A stretch of DNA of 58,789 bases, taken from assembly GCF_003605405.2 (NCBI RefSeq), contig NZ_QYTW02000006.1:1144-59932 (forward strand). Reading direction: 5' to 3'. The DNA comes from Siminovitchia terrae (GTDB lineage Bacteria > Bacillota > Bacilli > Bacillales > Bacillaceae_C). The position numbers and the translations under genes were made by a program. Positions 8,911 to 17,154 of the stretch are shown one piece after another. The notes beneath the pieces are model-generated. The model made no database searches. It was given only the letters and a program-made list of their open reading frames with translations, and was not told the origin of the DNA. The number at the start of each line of letters is the position of its first letter. The stretch's first letter is position 1.

Positions 8911-9705
8911 ATGAAGAAGTTGGATGGGCAAACAGCGATTGTAACAGGTGCAGCAAGAGGGATTGGTAAAGCTATTTGTGAAAAGTTAAGTGGTGAGGGA
9001 GCCTTTGTGTGGGTAACAGATATCCAGAAAGACGAGGGTGAAAAAACTGTTCAAGAAATTCATGAATCCGGTGGTAAAGCCGATTTTCTCCAATTGGATG
9101 TTCGGGATGCAGACCAAGTTATTTCCACAGTGGACCTTATTTATAAAAGCTCCGGGCGAATTGATATTCTAGTTAATAACGCAGGCATATCCGGAAATCC
9201 CGCCCCGGTGGATTTGATGAGTAATGAAGAGTGGAAGGATTTGCTCGATATCCATGTCAATGGATCATTTTATTGTTTAAAAGCCGCAGCAAAGTATATG
9301 AAAATGCAAAACTATGGGCGAATCATCAATATGTCATCGTTAGCTTCTGAAACATCCCTGCAAGGATTTGCCCACTACGCCGCTGCTAAATACGCCATCC
9401 TGGGTCTTACGGAGACAAGTGCAAAGGATCTCGCTTCTTATAATATTACTGTTAATGCTTTAAAACCTGGAATTATTCGCTCGACATTGACAGACAGCAT
9501 TTTAGCAGTGGCTGAAGAACGGATTTCAGCCTCAACGCCTCTTGGAAAAATAGGCTCCCCGGAAGATGTTGCGAATGCTGCCTGTTTTCTCGCTTCACCT
9601 GACAGCCGCTTTCTTACAGGAATATCGATTATCGTCGATGGTGGGTTCAGATTGGTAAACGAGATGGATAAAGTAATGAACGAAATGATACCCTCTTCAA
9701 TCTAA
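8911..9705 (+). CDS. SDR-family NAD(P)-dependent oxidoreductase (FabG-like)
   Basis: A 264-residue classical short-chain dehydrogenase. TGAARGIG (12-19) binds the cofactor, NNAG is at 89-92, and the catalytic residues are Ser142/143, Tyr156 and Lys160 (YAAAK). Asp37 at the end of beta-2 favours NAD over NADP. The RBS GGAAGGAGAGG lies directly before the ATG. It follows the regulator by 53 bp on the same strand, so co-transcription is likely. Together with the cupin it may form a small regulated catabolic module for a ketone or alcohol; that is inference. Confidence 0.88.
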   Translation: MKKLDGQTAIVTGAARGIGKAICEKLSGEGAFVWVTDIQKDEGEKTVQEIHESGGKADFLQLDVRDADQVISTVDLIYKSSGRIDILVNNAGISGNPAPVDLMSNEEWKDLLDIHVNGSFYCLKAAAKYMKMQNYGRIINMSSLASETSLQGFAHYAAAKYAILGLTETSAKDLASYNITVNALKPGIIRSTLTDSILAVAEERISASTPLGKIGSPEDVANAACFLASPDSRFLTGISIIVDGGFRLVNEMDKVMNEMIPSSI

Positions 9706-9737
9706 ATATATACTGGGAAATCACTCACACACGAACC

Positions 9738-9790
9738 GCACCCCAATTATCAGACACAAATCTAATAGTTGAGGTGCAGTTTTTATGGCT
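9738..9790 (+). terminator. Terminator after the SDR gene
   Basis: ACCGCACCCCAATTATC pairs imperfectly with AATAGTTGAGGTGCAGT, followed by TTTTTAT. The arms resemble IS3-family terminal inverted repeats (GCACCCCAA...), so it may be a relic of such an end now working as a terminator. Confidence 0.55.
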
Positions 9791-9901
9791 CTATAGACGA
9801 CCTTAGGACCTAAGTGTACTACCTCTGTTGATTTAGTGAGCCATAGAACCGGCTAGGTACAGACCAGAAATCACCGAAAAAGCATTAAAATTTTTTCGCA
9901 A

Positions 9902-9935
9902 AATTAAAAGAGCCAAAAGTCTGGCTCTCCCATAA
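9902..9935 (-). terminator. Terminator downstream of the EamA transporter
   Basis: On the minus strand AGAGCC-AGACTTTT-GGCTCT is followed by TTTAATTTT, 3 bases after the transporter stop codon. Confidence 0.75.
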
Positions 9936-9937
9936 AA

Positions 9938-10855
9938 TTACGAACACTTATTTTCTTTCAAATCAACTTTTTCAGTCAGTGGCTGCCGGACTGGACGGGT
10001 TGTAAAAATGACACCGCATATAACGACAAACGCCCCTACCATCTGTATCACTGAAATGGATTCCCCAAGTAAAAGATAAGCGCCAGCCATCGTGGCGATG
10101 GGAAGAAAATTCAAAAATACAGAAGCTCTGGACGGGCCAAGTAGCTCCACTCCCCGATTATATAATACCAATGCAATAACTGAAGGAAAGACCCCCAAAT
10201 ATAATAGTCCCACGATATTTAGCCCGTTTAACGACGGAACTCCAATAAAATACCATTCTATTAATACCGCAGGGAACAAGACGATCACCGAGATTCCCGT
10301 CATCACCAATACGGCTCCATATTGGGGAAAGAGATGCATATATTGTTTAACGAAAATAGAGTAGACTGCCCACATTAAAATAGCGCCTACCATAATGCCG
10401 TCACCCAGATTCCAACCGCTGCCCGCCAATTGTAGAACCTTCCCATCCATGATGACCCAAACAGCTCCAGCCAAGGATAGAAATATACCTGCCCATTGGA
10501 TGCCGCCAAGCCTTTCTTTTAATAAAAATGCACTCAGCAAAACTGTTGCCACTGGAATGACCGCTTCTAGAACTGAAACTTTGGCAGTCGTCGTAAATTG
10601 CAGGGCTCCATATAAAAACACATTGAAAAAGCAAATACCTGTAAAAGTCATAACTAAAAAAGGCTTTTTATATTCTAAAAAAATGGAACGCTGAGTCCAA
10701 GCACTACGAAATCCGATCGGCAGCAAAAGCAAGAATGCAATTAATAGCCGGAAGAATGACATCGTCAACGGCGGCAGTTCATTTATAGCCTTACCGACAA
10801 GAATATTTCCTGCATAAAAAATTACTACGAAAATCATTATTATGTATGCATACAT
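9938..10855 (-). CDS. EamA/DMT-superfamily transporter
   Basis: A 305-residue membrane protein with ten predicted helices arranged as two EamA repeats (about residues 3-135 and 150-285). Such proteins export or import metabolites; the substrate is not predictable. The ATG is preceded by AGGAGAG at 8 bases. It is monocistronic: a terminator follows its stop codon. Confidence 0.88.
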   Translation of the reverse strand: MYAYIIMIFVVIFYAGNILVGKAINELPPLTMSFFRLLIAFLLLLPIGFRSAWTQRSIFLEYKKPFLVMTFTGICFFNVFLYGALQFTTTAKVSVLEAVIPVATVLLSAFLLKERLGGIQWAGIFLSLAGAVWVIMDGKVLQLAGSGWNLGDGIMVGAILMWAVYSIFVKQYMHLFPQYGAVLVMTGISVIVLFPAVLIEWYFIGVPSLNGLNIVGLLYLGVFPSVIALVLYNRGVELLGPSRASVFLNFLPIATMAGAYLLLGESISVIQMVGAFVVICGVIFTTRPVRQPLTEKVDLKENKCS

Positions 10856-10895
10856 AATGAAGCTCTCCTTTTAGACCGTCTCCCTCCTTACTTTA

Positions 10896-10932
10896 TCATA
10901 GAAAAAAAGAGCCTCCTAATGAAGAAGCCCTT
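10896..10932 (-). terminator. Terminator of the DUF2935 gene
   Basis: GGGCTTC and GAGGCTC form a 7-bp stem with two wobble pairs, followed on the minus strand by seven T. The stem begins right at the stop codon. Confidence 0.65.
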
Positions 10933-11389
10933 AGTTTTGCTGTTGATGCCCCGCCATACTCTCAAAGCTTTGGGACAGAAGTGCTCTGGCGATTCCGATA
11001 AAATATTCAGATTCACGTATGATATGAACAATGACTACCCTCGCTGTTTGGTTTTTACTGACAACCTGGCTTTCATCTTTAATCTGTCTGCACAGCTCGA
11101 TAAAGCGTTCACTCTCCTCAAGGCAAAAGGAGATAAGCTGCATTACTTGCTGATAAAGATAGTAAGGAAGATAGTGATTGGATCGAATCACGGTTTCAAT
11201 GAAACTAACCACCTGTTGGTGAGTCTTTGACAAGGCTTTTTCCCACTCATGTAAGGCATCAACATATTCTTTTTCCAGTCCAGTGACCAATTCCCTAATG
11301 ACAACTGTATGTTCCTCTTCTTGATGTTTCCAGAACTCGGCCTCATCCAAAATACGCAATGGCATTTGATGACCGTAATAAAATTGCAT
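10931..11389 (-). CDS. DUF2935 family protein
   Basis: About 152 residues, helical, with the motif ILDEAEFWKHQEEEHTVVIREL near the N-terminus, typical of DUF2935 proteins of Bacillus. Conserved His/Glu residues (HQEEEH) suggest a helical metal-binding bundle, but function is unknown. The frame opens 7 codons upstream, but GGGGAGG lies 6 bases before the ATG at 11389, so MQFYYGHQ is the better start. Soluble, no signal peptide. Confidence 0.75.
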   Translation of the reverse strand: MQFYYGHQMPLRILDEAEFWKHQEEEHTVVIRELVTGLEKEYVDALHEWEKALSKTHQQVVSFIETVIRSNHYLPYYLYQQVMQLISFCLEESERFIELCRQIKDESQVVSKNQTARVVIVHIIRESEYFIGIARALLSQSFESMAGHQQQN

Positions 11390-11475
11390 GCCCACCCTCC
11401 CCATTTTCAATCTATTCCAATATATGGGGAGGGGGACATGTTTATTCTAAAGAGATTTCAGAACTGTTGCTGAAC

Positions 11476-11655
11476 ATCAAATGCGCCTTGGCGTATTTGC
11501 TCCCAGATTTATCGAGCTCCGCTCGATAAATCTCCTCTGAAAATCTGTGGCATCCGCCGGTGGCTTTAACTTTATTCAGCCGGGGTTTAAACCCCCACTG
11601 AATGGAATCATTCATCTCACAACTTACTGAAGTGGGAGACTTCTGCTGAATGAAG
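11476..11655 (-). repeat. Dispersed structured element, copy 1 (180 bp)
   Basis: First of ten related copies. On the plus strand it runs from ATCAAATGCGCC to GCTGAATGAAG and is followed by TTAA. Read on the minus strand it is 5'-TTAA|CTTCATTCAGC...CATTTGAT-3'. Internal stems include TTTATCGAGC/GCTCGATAAA, CCACTT/AAGTGG and a closing stem TTAACTTTATTCAGC/GCTGAATGAAGTTAA. This copy lacks about 9 bases in the middle. The TTAA overlaps the TAA stop of the amine oxidase gene, which is intact. Confidence 0.9.
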
Positions 11656-12978
11656 TTAATATGAAGACTGCTTATGATCATCTAAATATTGATGAACATT
11701 TCGGCTTGTTACAATAGCATTTTCAATGGCGCCGTCAATGAAACCACCCCACCCGTTTGCATAAGTTGTTCCAGCCAAAAACACACCTTGCTCCGGACGT
11801 TTCATTTCTTCAATATAGTTCGTGAATTGATGAGGTTTTAACATCGGCCACGTTTCCTGCGCCAGCTCATCCGCAGCCCAATCATGGCCAGTACTTTCAA
11901 TGACTTCCAAATCAGTACGCCAATGCCGCAACGCTTCTTCCACTAATTTCGAATCGTTTGGATTAAAATGGCTGGCATCAGAACCAAATCCGACAATAAT
12001 ACTGTCTTCTTCCACATAATTATCTAAATGGACGGAGTTCAATGGATATCCTGTTGGGGCATACGAAACAAAAGGATCTATCCTTCCTTTAACGCGTGCC
12101 CATACTTTAACACCTTTCGCCACCTGTTTTTCTTTTATAAAGGCCTGCTTGGTAGATGACAATGCCGGTTGAAATTCAATTTTATCCAATGTTGACATAG
12201 GCACTGTAACGATCGCCGCCTTTGCCTTGAAAGTTTCTCCATCACGGGTTCTTACGTGAACGAAGTCTCCTTTGCTTTGAACGGACTCCACAACAGAATT
12301 CAATTCTATTTCTGCCTGGACATCAGCAGCTATTGCATCAATCAACGACTTTGTCCCTGTTTTGATTTTATACCTTGCCACCGTATCGGCAAAAACATAG
12401 CGGCTGCCGCCGGAAAAAGCCCACCAGCGGAACATCTGCGTGATAGCGCCTTCTTTTGGATCCCCATTAAAGTCAATGGCCAGCAAACTGTTTAAAAAAT
12501 CCTTCTGTTCTTCAGTTAATGAAAAGCCTTCCAAGAAATCATAAACTGATTTCTCGTCCATCTCTGCAAAAGAAGAATTTTGTAGTGGATTAAACGGTTG
12601 AGGAAGATATTCATAGGCTTTATTAAGTAACTGTTCAAAGCTGTTCTTTACAATTGAATTCAGTTCTGCAGGAGTGCCTCTATGTAATTGTCCGCCTGTG
12701 ATCCAATAAGCCTCCTTTGCCCTTGGAGCCTCACAAATTTCCAGACCGTAACGAGTCATTTCCGCCCACGTATGCGGATGATACCAATGGACATAGGTAC
12801 CGCCCAATTCAAGGTCAGAACCCAGCCTGTGATCCGTCCATGTCCGTCCGCCCAGCCTGTCCCTGCCCTCAAGCAACAAAACATTGCGTCCCAGCATACT
12901 AAGCTCCCGTGCAGCTGTCAATCCTGCAAAACCTCCGCCTATAACGATAACATCATACAATTGATTTTGTTCATTCAT
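11656..12978 (-). CDS. FAD-dependent amine oxidase (monoamine/putrescine oxidase family)
   Basis: About 440 residues. The N-terminus has the Rossmann motif VIGGGFAGLTAARELS plus LEGRDRLGGRTWT, and the C-terminus has the FAD-binding LAGTTYANGWGGFIDGAIENA, together typical of flavin monoamine oxidases. It oxidises a primary amine or polyamine to an aldehyde with release of H2O2 and ammonia; the exact amine is unknown. The frame opens 19 codons earlier, but GGGGGG lies 8 bases before the ATG at 12978 and the family N-terminus starts there. Dispersed-element copy 1 abuts its stop codon. A succinate-semialdehyde dehydrogenase nearby would fit amine/GABA catabolism, but it is on the other strand. 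Confidence 0.88.
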   Translation of the reverse strand: MNEQNQLYDVIVIGGGFAGLTAARELSMLGRNVLLLEGRDRLGGRTWTDHRLGSDLELGGTYVHWYHPHTWAEMTRYGLEICEAPRAKEAYWITGGQLHRGTPAELNSIVKNSFEQLLNKAYEYLPQPFNPLQNSSFAEMDEKSVYDFLEGFSLTEEQKDFLNSLLAIDFNGDPKEGAITQMFRWWAFSGGSRYVFADTVARYKIKTGTKSLIDAIAADVQAEIELNSVVESVQSKGDFVHVRTRDGETFKAKAAIVTVPMSTLDKIEFQPALSSTKQAFIKEKQVAKGVKVWARVKGRIDPFVSYAPTGYPLNSVHLDNYVEEDSIIVGFGSDASHFNPNDSKLVEEALRHWRTDLEVIESTGHDWAADELAQETWPMLKPHQFTNYIEEMKRPEQGVFLAGTTYANGWGGFIDGAIENAIVTSRNVHQYLDDHKQSSY

Positions 12979-13101
12979 CCATAAAACCCCCCATGCCGAT
13001 AAAGAAAGCCTTTTTAAATCTTGTAGCCTGAACATCTACTTGTAGAAAAATGTCAAGCATTATCATTAGTTTAATATATAATTCAAATTTTGTAAGTATT
13101 A

Positions 13102-13134
13102 AAAACCAAGCCCTCCTATGGGCTTGGCTCTCAA
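13102..13134 (-). terminator. Rho-independent terminator
   Basis: CCAAGCCC-(6)-GGGCTTGG is a perfect stem followed on the minus strand by TTTTTAAT. It would stop transcription coming from the M23 gene through the 13141-13558 gap. The rest of the gap 12979-13558 holds only this hairpin and element copy 2. Confidence 0.7.
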
Positions 13135-13214
13135 TAGTGTCTGCGTACTAACTGGAGTCTTTCATTTTTACATCTTTATAGGGAAATTGAAACAGCTCTT
13201 CAAAGTGCTCCATT

Positions 13215-13380
13215 ATCAAATGCGCCTTGGCGTATTTGCGCCCAGATTTTATCGAACTCCGCTCGATAAATTTCCTCTGAAAATCTGTGGCATCCGCCGG
13301 AAGCTTTAACTTTATTCAGCCGGGATTTGAATCCATTCATCTCACCACTTACAGAAGTGGGAGACTTCTGCTGAATGAAG
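13215..13380 (-). repeat. Dispersed structured element, copy 2 (166 bp, internally deleted)
   Basis: Same ends as the other copies (ATCAAATG...GAATGAAG|TTAA on the plus strand). It lacks about 22 bases around the usual CCCCCACTGAATGGAATACC stretch. The small hairpin usually GGGTTTGAACCC is here GGATTTGAATCC, a compensated double change. Confidence 0.9.
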
Positions 13381-13558
13381 TTAAATGACGATGCCCATAG
13401 CCAAGGATACCCACTCTAGTTCTCCTCATTTCTTCTGCAAGACTTCGGCAGGATTTTCTTCCAAACCTCTAATAACAAGCTCTTTTTATCCCCTCCCCAA
13501 TGCACGACAACAATGGGTGAAAAACGTCTGCTTCATCATTCCATTAGCAGGTTGAATT

Positions 13559-14248
13559 TTATTTAATTTTTGCTCCGGTCCCGGAAGATGCATAAATATT
13601 TACCTTCCCAAAATGAGCAGTTTGAATAGTGTAAACGTCTTTTTGGGGCTCACCAATAATTTCATATTCCAGTCCACCGAACTTTTTCGGATTCAAGAAC
13701 CCGATTTCATTTCCTTTCACTGGCCTTTTGTTTGTTGGGTATACCCGCCATGAGGAAGAAGTTTTAGGCAGAATCAATTTCTGTAATACTCTGGTCTTGC
13801 TTTGATGATAGGATTGCAAATAATGGATCGGCGGCAAAGTAGATTGCTCGTGATTAGCGCTCCAACCGTAACTTGGAGTTGTCTTTTTTCGGATTTCATA
13901 ATGTAAATGGGAACCCGTCACCCTCCCTGTCGCTCCCTGATAACCGATAATCTGGTCCTTGTTTATAAATGTGCCTTTTATTGCTTTTGTTCTGGCGAGA
14001 TGGGCATAGAGATGAGCACAGCCATTCCTGTCTTTGACCACTACCACATTTCCGTACCCTCCTAATCCAGTGCCTGACCGTCCCATACCTGCAAACAGAA
14101 CGGTTCCATCAGTAAAAGCAAAAATAGGTTCACGATCTGCCTTCACAAGATCAATCCCTGAATGAAATTCCCTTCCTCCCCGGATTGGATCTAACCTCCA
14201 TCCATACGAGGAAGATATTCGATAGCCTTTAAAAACCATTTTTTTCAA
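13559..14248 (-). CDS. M23 family metallopeptidase with C-terminal wall-binding-like domain (endolysin-like)
   Basis: A 229-residue protein. Residues 10-125 form a LytM/M23 domain with zinc ligands His29 and Asp33 (HSGID) and His116, and catalytic histidines His83 (YAHL) and His114 (HLH). The last ~75 residues (WRVYPTNKRPVKGNEIGFLNP onward) resemble wall-binding tails of Bacillus phage or prophage amidases. There is no signal peptide or membrane helix, unlike secreted housekeeping endopeptidases, so it may need a holin or act in mother-cell lysis. No phage genes surround it. Confidence 0.82.
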   Translation of the reverse strand: MKKMVFKGYRISSSYGWRLDPIRGGREFHSGIDLVKADREPIFAFTDGTVLFAGMGRSGTGLGGYGNVVVVKDRNGCAHLYAHLARTKAIKGTFINKDQIIGYQGATGRVTGSHLHYEIRKKTTPSYGWSANHEQSTLPPIHYLQSYHQSKTRVLQKLILPKTSSSWRVYPTNKRPVKGNEIGFLNPKKFGGLEYEIIGEPQKDVYTIQTAHFGKVNIYASSGTGAKIK

Positions 14249-14458
14249 CTCCTTTCTTTATGATAGAACTTGCTTATTTACCTTATATATTTTTATTTTG
14301 TTAAAAGTTACCCTTTCAAAATTTTGTGAGTGGTAGTTTCGAGACTTTGTGTTAAAATAATAGAAGGTTTACCTACTTCTCATTTTCAGCATTTGTCAAT
14401 GGGAGCTTCCTATTACAAAATGTATGGAAATAATTTTTTACATAAAGGAGTTTTGATC

Positions 14459-15850
14459 ATGGCAGAAACATTTCAGGTAAAAAACCCGGCTACTGGTGAA
14501 ATCATCCAGGAAGTTAAAGTCGATACAGCCGAGGAAGTAAATAAAAAGCTCGAAAAAGGCCACGAAGCTTTTAAAAAGTGGTCTCAAGTAAATGCTCACA
14601 AAAGATCTGAATTGCTTTTTAAATGGGCAGATAAAATCAAGGAAAATAAAGAAAGTATTGCGGAAGTCATGACGAAAGAGAACGGAAAACCTCTTCGTGA
14701 ATCTTTGGGTGAAGTGGACTACGCAGTAAGCTATGTTCTTTGGTATGCAGAAGAAGCAAAACGTATTTATGGACGTACAGTCCCTGCTTCAGCCGAATCA
14801 AAAAGAATCATGGTTACTAGACAGCCAATTGGTCTTGTTGCGGCGATTACTCCATGGAACTTCCCTGCGGCAATGATGACAAGAAAAGCGGCTCCTGCGC
14901 TTGCAGCCGGCTGTACTTTTATTGTAAAGCCTGCAGTTGAAACACCACTTACAACAATCCGCCTAATCGAACTTGCACACGAAGCAGGTATTCCTGAAGA
15001 CGCAGTTCAAGTCGTTAACGGAAGCGGACGCATGATGGGTGAACTTTTCACAAGCAGCAAGCACGTTAGAAAAATCACTTTCACTGGATCTACTCCAGTA
15101 GGAAAAGCTCTAATCAGAGACTCTGCGAACAATGTACAGCACGTAACAATGGAACTTGGCGGACACGCTCCATTGATCATTGCAGAAGATGCAGACCTAG
15201 ATTTAGCCGTTGAGCAAACAATGTTGACTAAATTCAGAAATGCTGGCCAAACTTGCGTATGTGCGAACCGCCTGCTTGTTCATGAAAGCATCGCTGACCA
15301 ATTCGCTGAGAAATTTGCTGAGAAAGCAAAACAGCTTAAAGTTGGAAACGGCTTGGATGCAGACACTGATGTAGGTCCAGTCATCAACAAAAAAGGATAC
15401 GAAAAAATTGCTTTCCAAATCAACGATGCGGTTGAAAAAGGCGCAGAGGTATTAGCTGGAAACCAATTTAATGTGGACGAAGAAAAGGGATCCTATTTCG
15501 TATACCCGACTGTCCTTAAAAATGTGACACACGACATGGACATCATGCAGGAAGAGACATTTGGCCCTGTAGCTCCAATCGTTCCATTCAAAACATTGGA
15601 AGAAGCAGTAGAGATTGCAAACAACACTCCATACGGACTGGCAGCTTACTTCTTCACAAACGACTACAAAACTGGGACCTACCTTCATGAAAACCTCAAC
15701 TTCGGTATCATTGGCTGGAATGATGGTGCACCATCTGCAGCTCACGTACCATTCGGCGGCATGAAGGAGAGCGGACTCGGACGCGAAGGCGGCATTGAAG
15801 GTATCGAGCCATATTTGGAAACAAAATATGTTTCCATTGGCGGACTATAA
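14459..15850 (+). CDS. gabD: NAD-dependent succinate-semialdehyde dehydrogenase
   Basis: 463 residues, aldehyde dehydrogenase superfamily. The N-binding segment TPWNFPAAM (131-139), FTGSTPVGK, catalytic Glu232 (MELGG) and the nucleophile Cys266 (GQTCVC) are all present. Length and motifs best match the Sad/GabD group, which oxidises succinate semialdehyde to succinate at the end of GABA or polyamine breakdown; another aldehyde is possible. The ATG has AAAGGAG 8 bases upstream; the longer open frame has no RBS. Monocistronic, with a strong terminator behind it. Confidence 0.88.
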   Translation: MAETFQVKNPATGEIIQEVKVDTAEEVNKKLEKGHEAFKKWSQVNAHKRSELLFKWADKIKENKESIAEVMTKENGKPLRESLGEVDYAVSYVLWYAEEAKRIYGRTVPASAESKRIMVTRQPIGLVAAITPWNFPAAMMTRKAAPALAAGCTFIVKPAVETPLTTIRLIELAHEAGIPEDAVQVVNGSGRMMGELFTSSKHVRKITFTGSTPVGKALIRDSANNVQHVTMELGGHAPLIIAEDADLDLAVEQTMLTKFRNAGQTCVCANRLLVHESIADQFAEKFAEKAKQLKVGNGLDADTDVGPVINKKGYEKIAFQINDAVEKGAEVLAGNQFNVDEEKGSYFVYPTVLKNVTHDMDIMQEETFGPVAPIVPFKTLEEAVEIANNTPYGLAAYFFTNDYKTGTYLHENLNFGIIGWNDGAPSAAHVPFGGMKESGLGREGGIEGIEPYLETKYVSIGGL

Positions 15851-15887
15851 GAAAAAGCGGAAATGGAAGAATCGCTTTTATTCACAG

Positions 15888-15947
15888 AAGAAAGGGTGTC
15901 TGGAAAATCAGTGAAAACTGATTTTCTATGACACCCTCTTCTTTTTC
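15888..15947 (+). terminator. Strong terminator after gabD
   Basis: AGGGTGTC...GACACCCT encloses a second stem GAAAATCAGT/ACTGATTTTC with a GAAA loop, followed by CTTCTTTTT. Confidence 0.85.
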
Positions 15948-16042
15948 GCTATTATTGCTCTTCACAATATCAGGTACTGGCTCAGGAAGTATCTGTGCTA
16001 TCCCTGTTGCACTTCCGCTTAGAAGACTCTCTGAAAAGGCCC

Positions 16043-16232
16043 CACTGTCCAACTTAACGGGGATACTGTCCGAAAAAGTGGAATACTAGCCAGTTTGACC
16101 AAGATACTAGCTGAAAAAAAGATATACTAGCCAGTTTGACCGAGATACTAGCCGAAAATAAGATATACTATCCACGTAAAAAAAATACTGTCCAATCAAG
16201 AGGATGCTATCCAAAAAAGCGTAATACTTTCT
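16043..16232. repeat. Array of ~20-21 bp units with ATACT(A/G)(G/T)CC heads
   Basis: Between gabD and element copy 3 a motif close to ATACTAGCC recurs at 16063, 16083, 16104, 16124, 16145, 16165, 16185, 16204 and 16224, with a likely extra unit at 16043. Spacing is 19-21 bp. Two adjacent 41-bp double units (16083-16123, 16124-16164) are nearly identical, a sign of recent tandem duplication. The rest of the 15948-16409 gap is A/T-rich with no gene. Confidence 0.75.
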
Positions 16233-16409
16233 TTTATCTTTGAGGTTAGTCCGCTATTAGTGACTGTTTTTTGCGGAAATCATATAAGATGGGTATTTAT
16301 TCCTGCTATTAGTAACCATTTTTAATGGAAGTCGAGGAGGATGGACATCTTTTCTCCACTAATTGTCCCGTTTTAACTGGGAACCACATAAGATGAGCAT
16401 CTATCTTCA

Positions 16410-16598
16410 ATCAAATGCGCCTTGGCGTATTTGCGCCCAGATTTTATCGAGCTCTGCTCGATAAATTTCCTCTGAAAATCTGTGGCATCCGCCGAGGCTT
16501 TAACTTTATTCAGCCGGGGTTTGAACCCCCACTGAATGGAATACCAATATGCTTTCATCTCACCACTTATTGAAGTGGGAGACTTCTGCTGAATGAAG
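16410..16598 (-). repeat. Dispersed structured element, copy 3 (189 bp)
   Basis: Full-length copy with ATCAAATG...GAATGAAG|TTAA on the plus strand. The loop of the TTTATCGAGC hairpin is TCT instead of TCC. Confidence 0.9.
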
Positions 16599-16658
16599 TT
16601 AATCATGCACATTTTTAATGGAAACAGCAAAGGACGGGCACTAAGCCCGTCCCAACAC

Positions 16659-17111
16659 TTATGCTTTTACCCAACTTCCTTCTACTGTCACGCCAGCATC
16701 TGCCAAAAGGTTTAAAACCGGGCATCTTCTTTCCACTTCGTTCTTTAATGCTTCTATTCTTTCTTCACTTTCTTCTGTGTGGATGACAACATTAAATTGT
16801 ACAGATTGGAAATGAGGAGAAACTCCTTCTACTCCTTGAAGACCACGCAAATCCAATGTTCCTTCGTTCTTAAATTCAACACCTGAATAAGAAAAGTTCA
16901 ATTCCTTAGAAATAAATGCAATCATAACGGAAGCGCAACTTGAAAGGCTAGCTAAAACCAGTTCAACCGGATTCGGCCCTTCATCTGTTCCCCCAAGTGT
17001 TTTCGGTTCATCAACGATGATTGGTTCAAAATCCCTAACCTTGATAGAAGTTTGTAATCCCTGTTGCCATTTTCCGCTTGTTTCTACCTTCATTAATTGA
17101 GCTGTTGCCAT
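16659..17111 (-). CDS. OsmC family peroxiredoxin-like protein
   Basis: A 150-residue OsmC/Ohr-fold protein. The two redox cysteines are Cys59 in LASLSSCAS and Cys130 in RRCPVLNLL, with the usual helix spacing. Such proteins reduce organic hydroperoxides, and some OsmC-like proteins handle sulfur species or thioesters. It is the last gene of the minus-strand operon, 43 bp after the CoA-transferase-like B subunit, so it may protect against a reactive product of that pathway. The RBS is GGATGGAGTGG. Confidence 0.88.
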   Translation of the reverse strand: MATAQLMKVETSGKWQQGLQTSIKVRDFEPIIVDEPKTLGGTDEGPNPVELVLASLSSCASVMIAFISKELNFSYSGVEFKNEGTLDLRGLQGVEGVSPHFQSVQFNVVIHTEESEERIEALKNEVERRCPVLNLLADAGVTVEGSWVKA

Positions 17112-17154
17112 CTTTAATCCACTCCATCCTTTTTATTGAGCCCCTGATAAATAT

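Noticed and set aside
10836-10860. Long palindrome TCATTATGTATGCATACATAATGA at the EamA start codon as an operator
   Set aside because: Perfect but AT-rich and lying over the start codon; no regulator gene next to it and no second copy seen. Could be chance.
13381-13558. Small minus-strand frame MLLEVWKKILPKSCRRNEEN-like downstream of the M23 gene
   Set aside because: About 20 codons only and without known relatives; GGGGAGGGG upstream is suggestive but not enough.
13559-14248. Prophage at the M23 gene
   Set aside because: No integrase, capsid, tail, holin or attachment repeats nearby; neighbours are metabolic genes.
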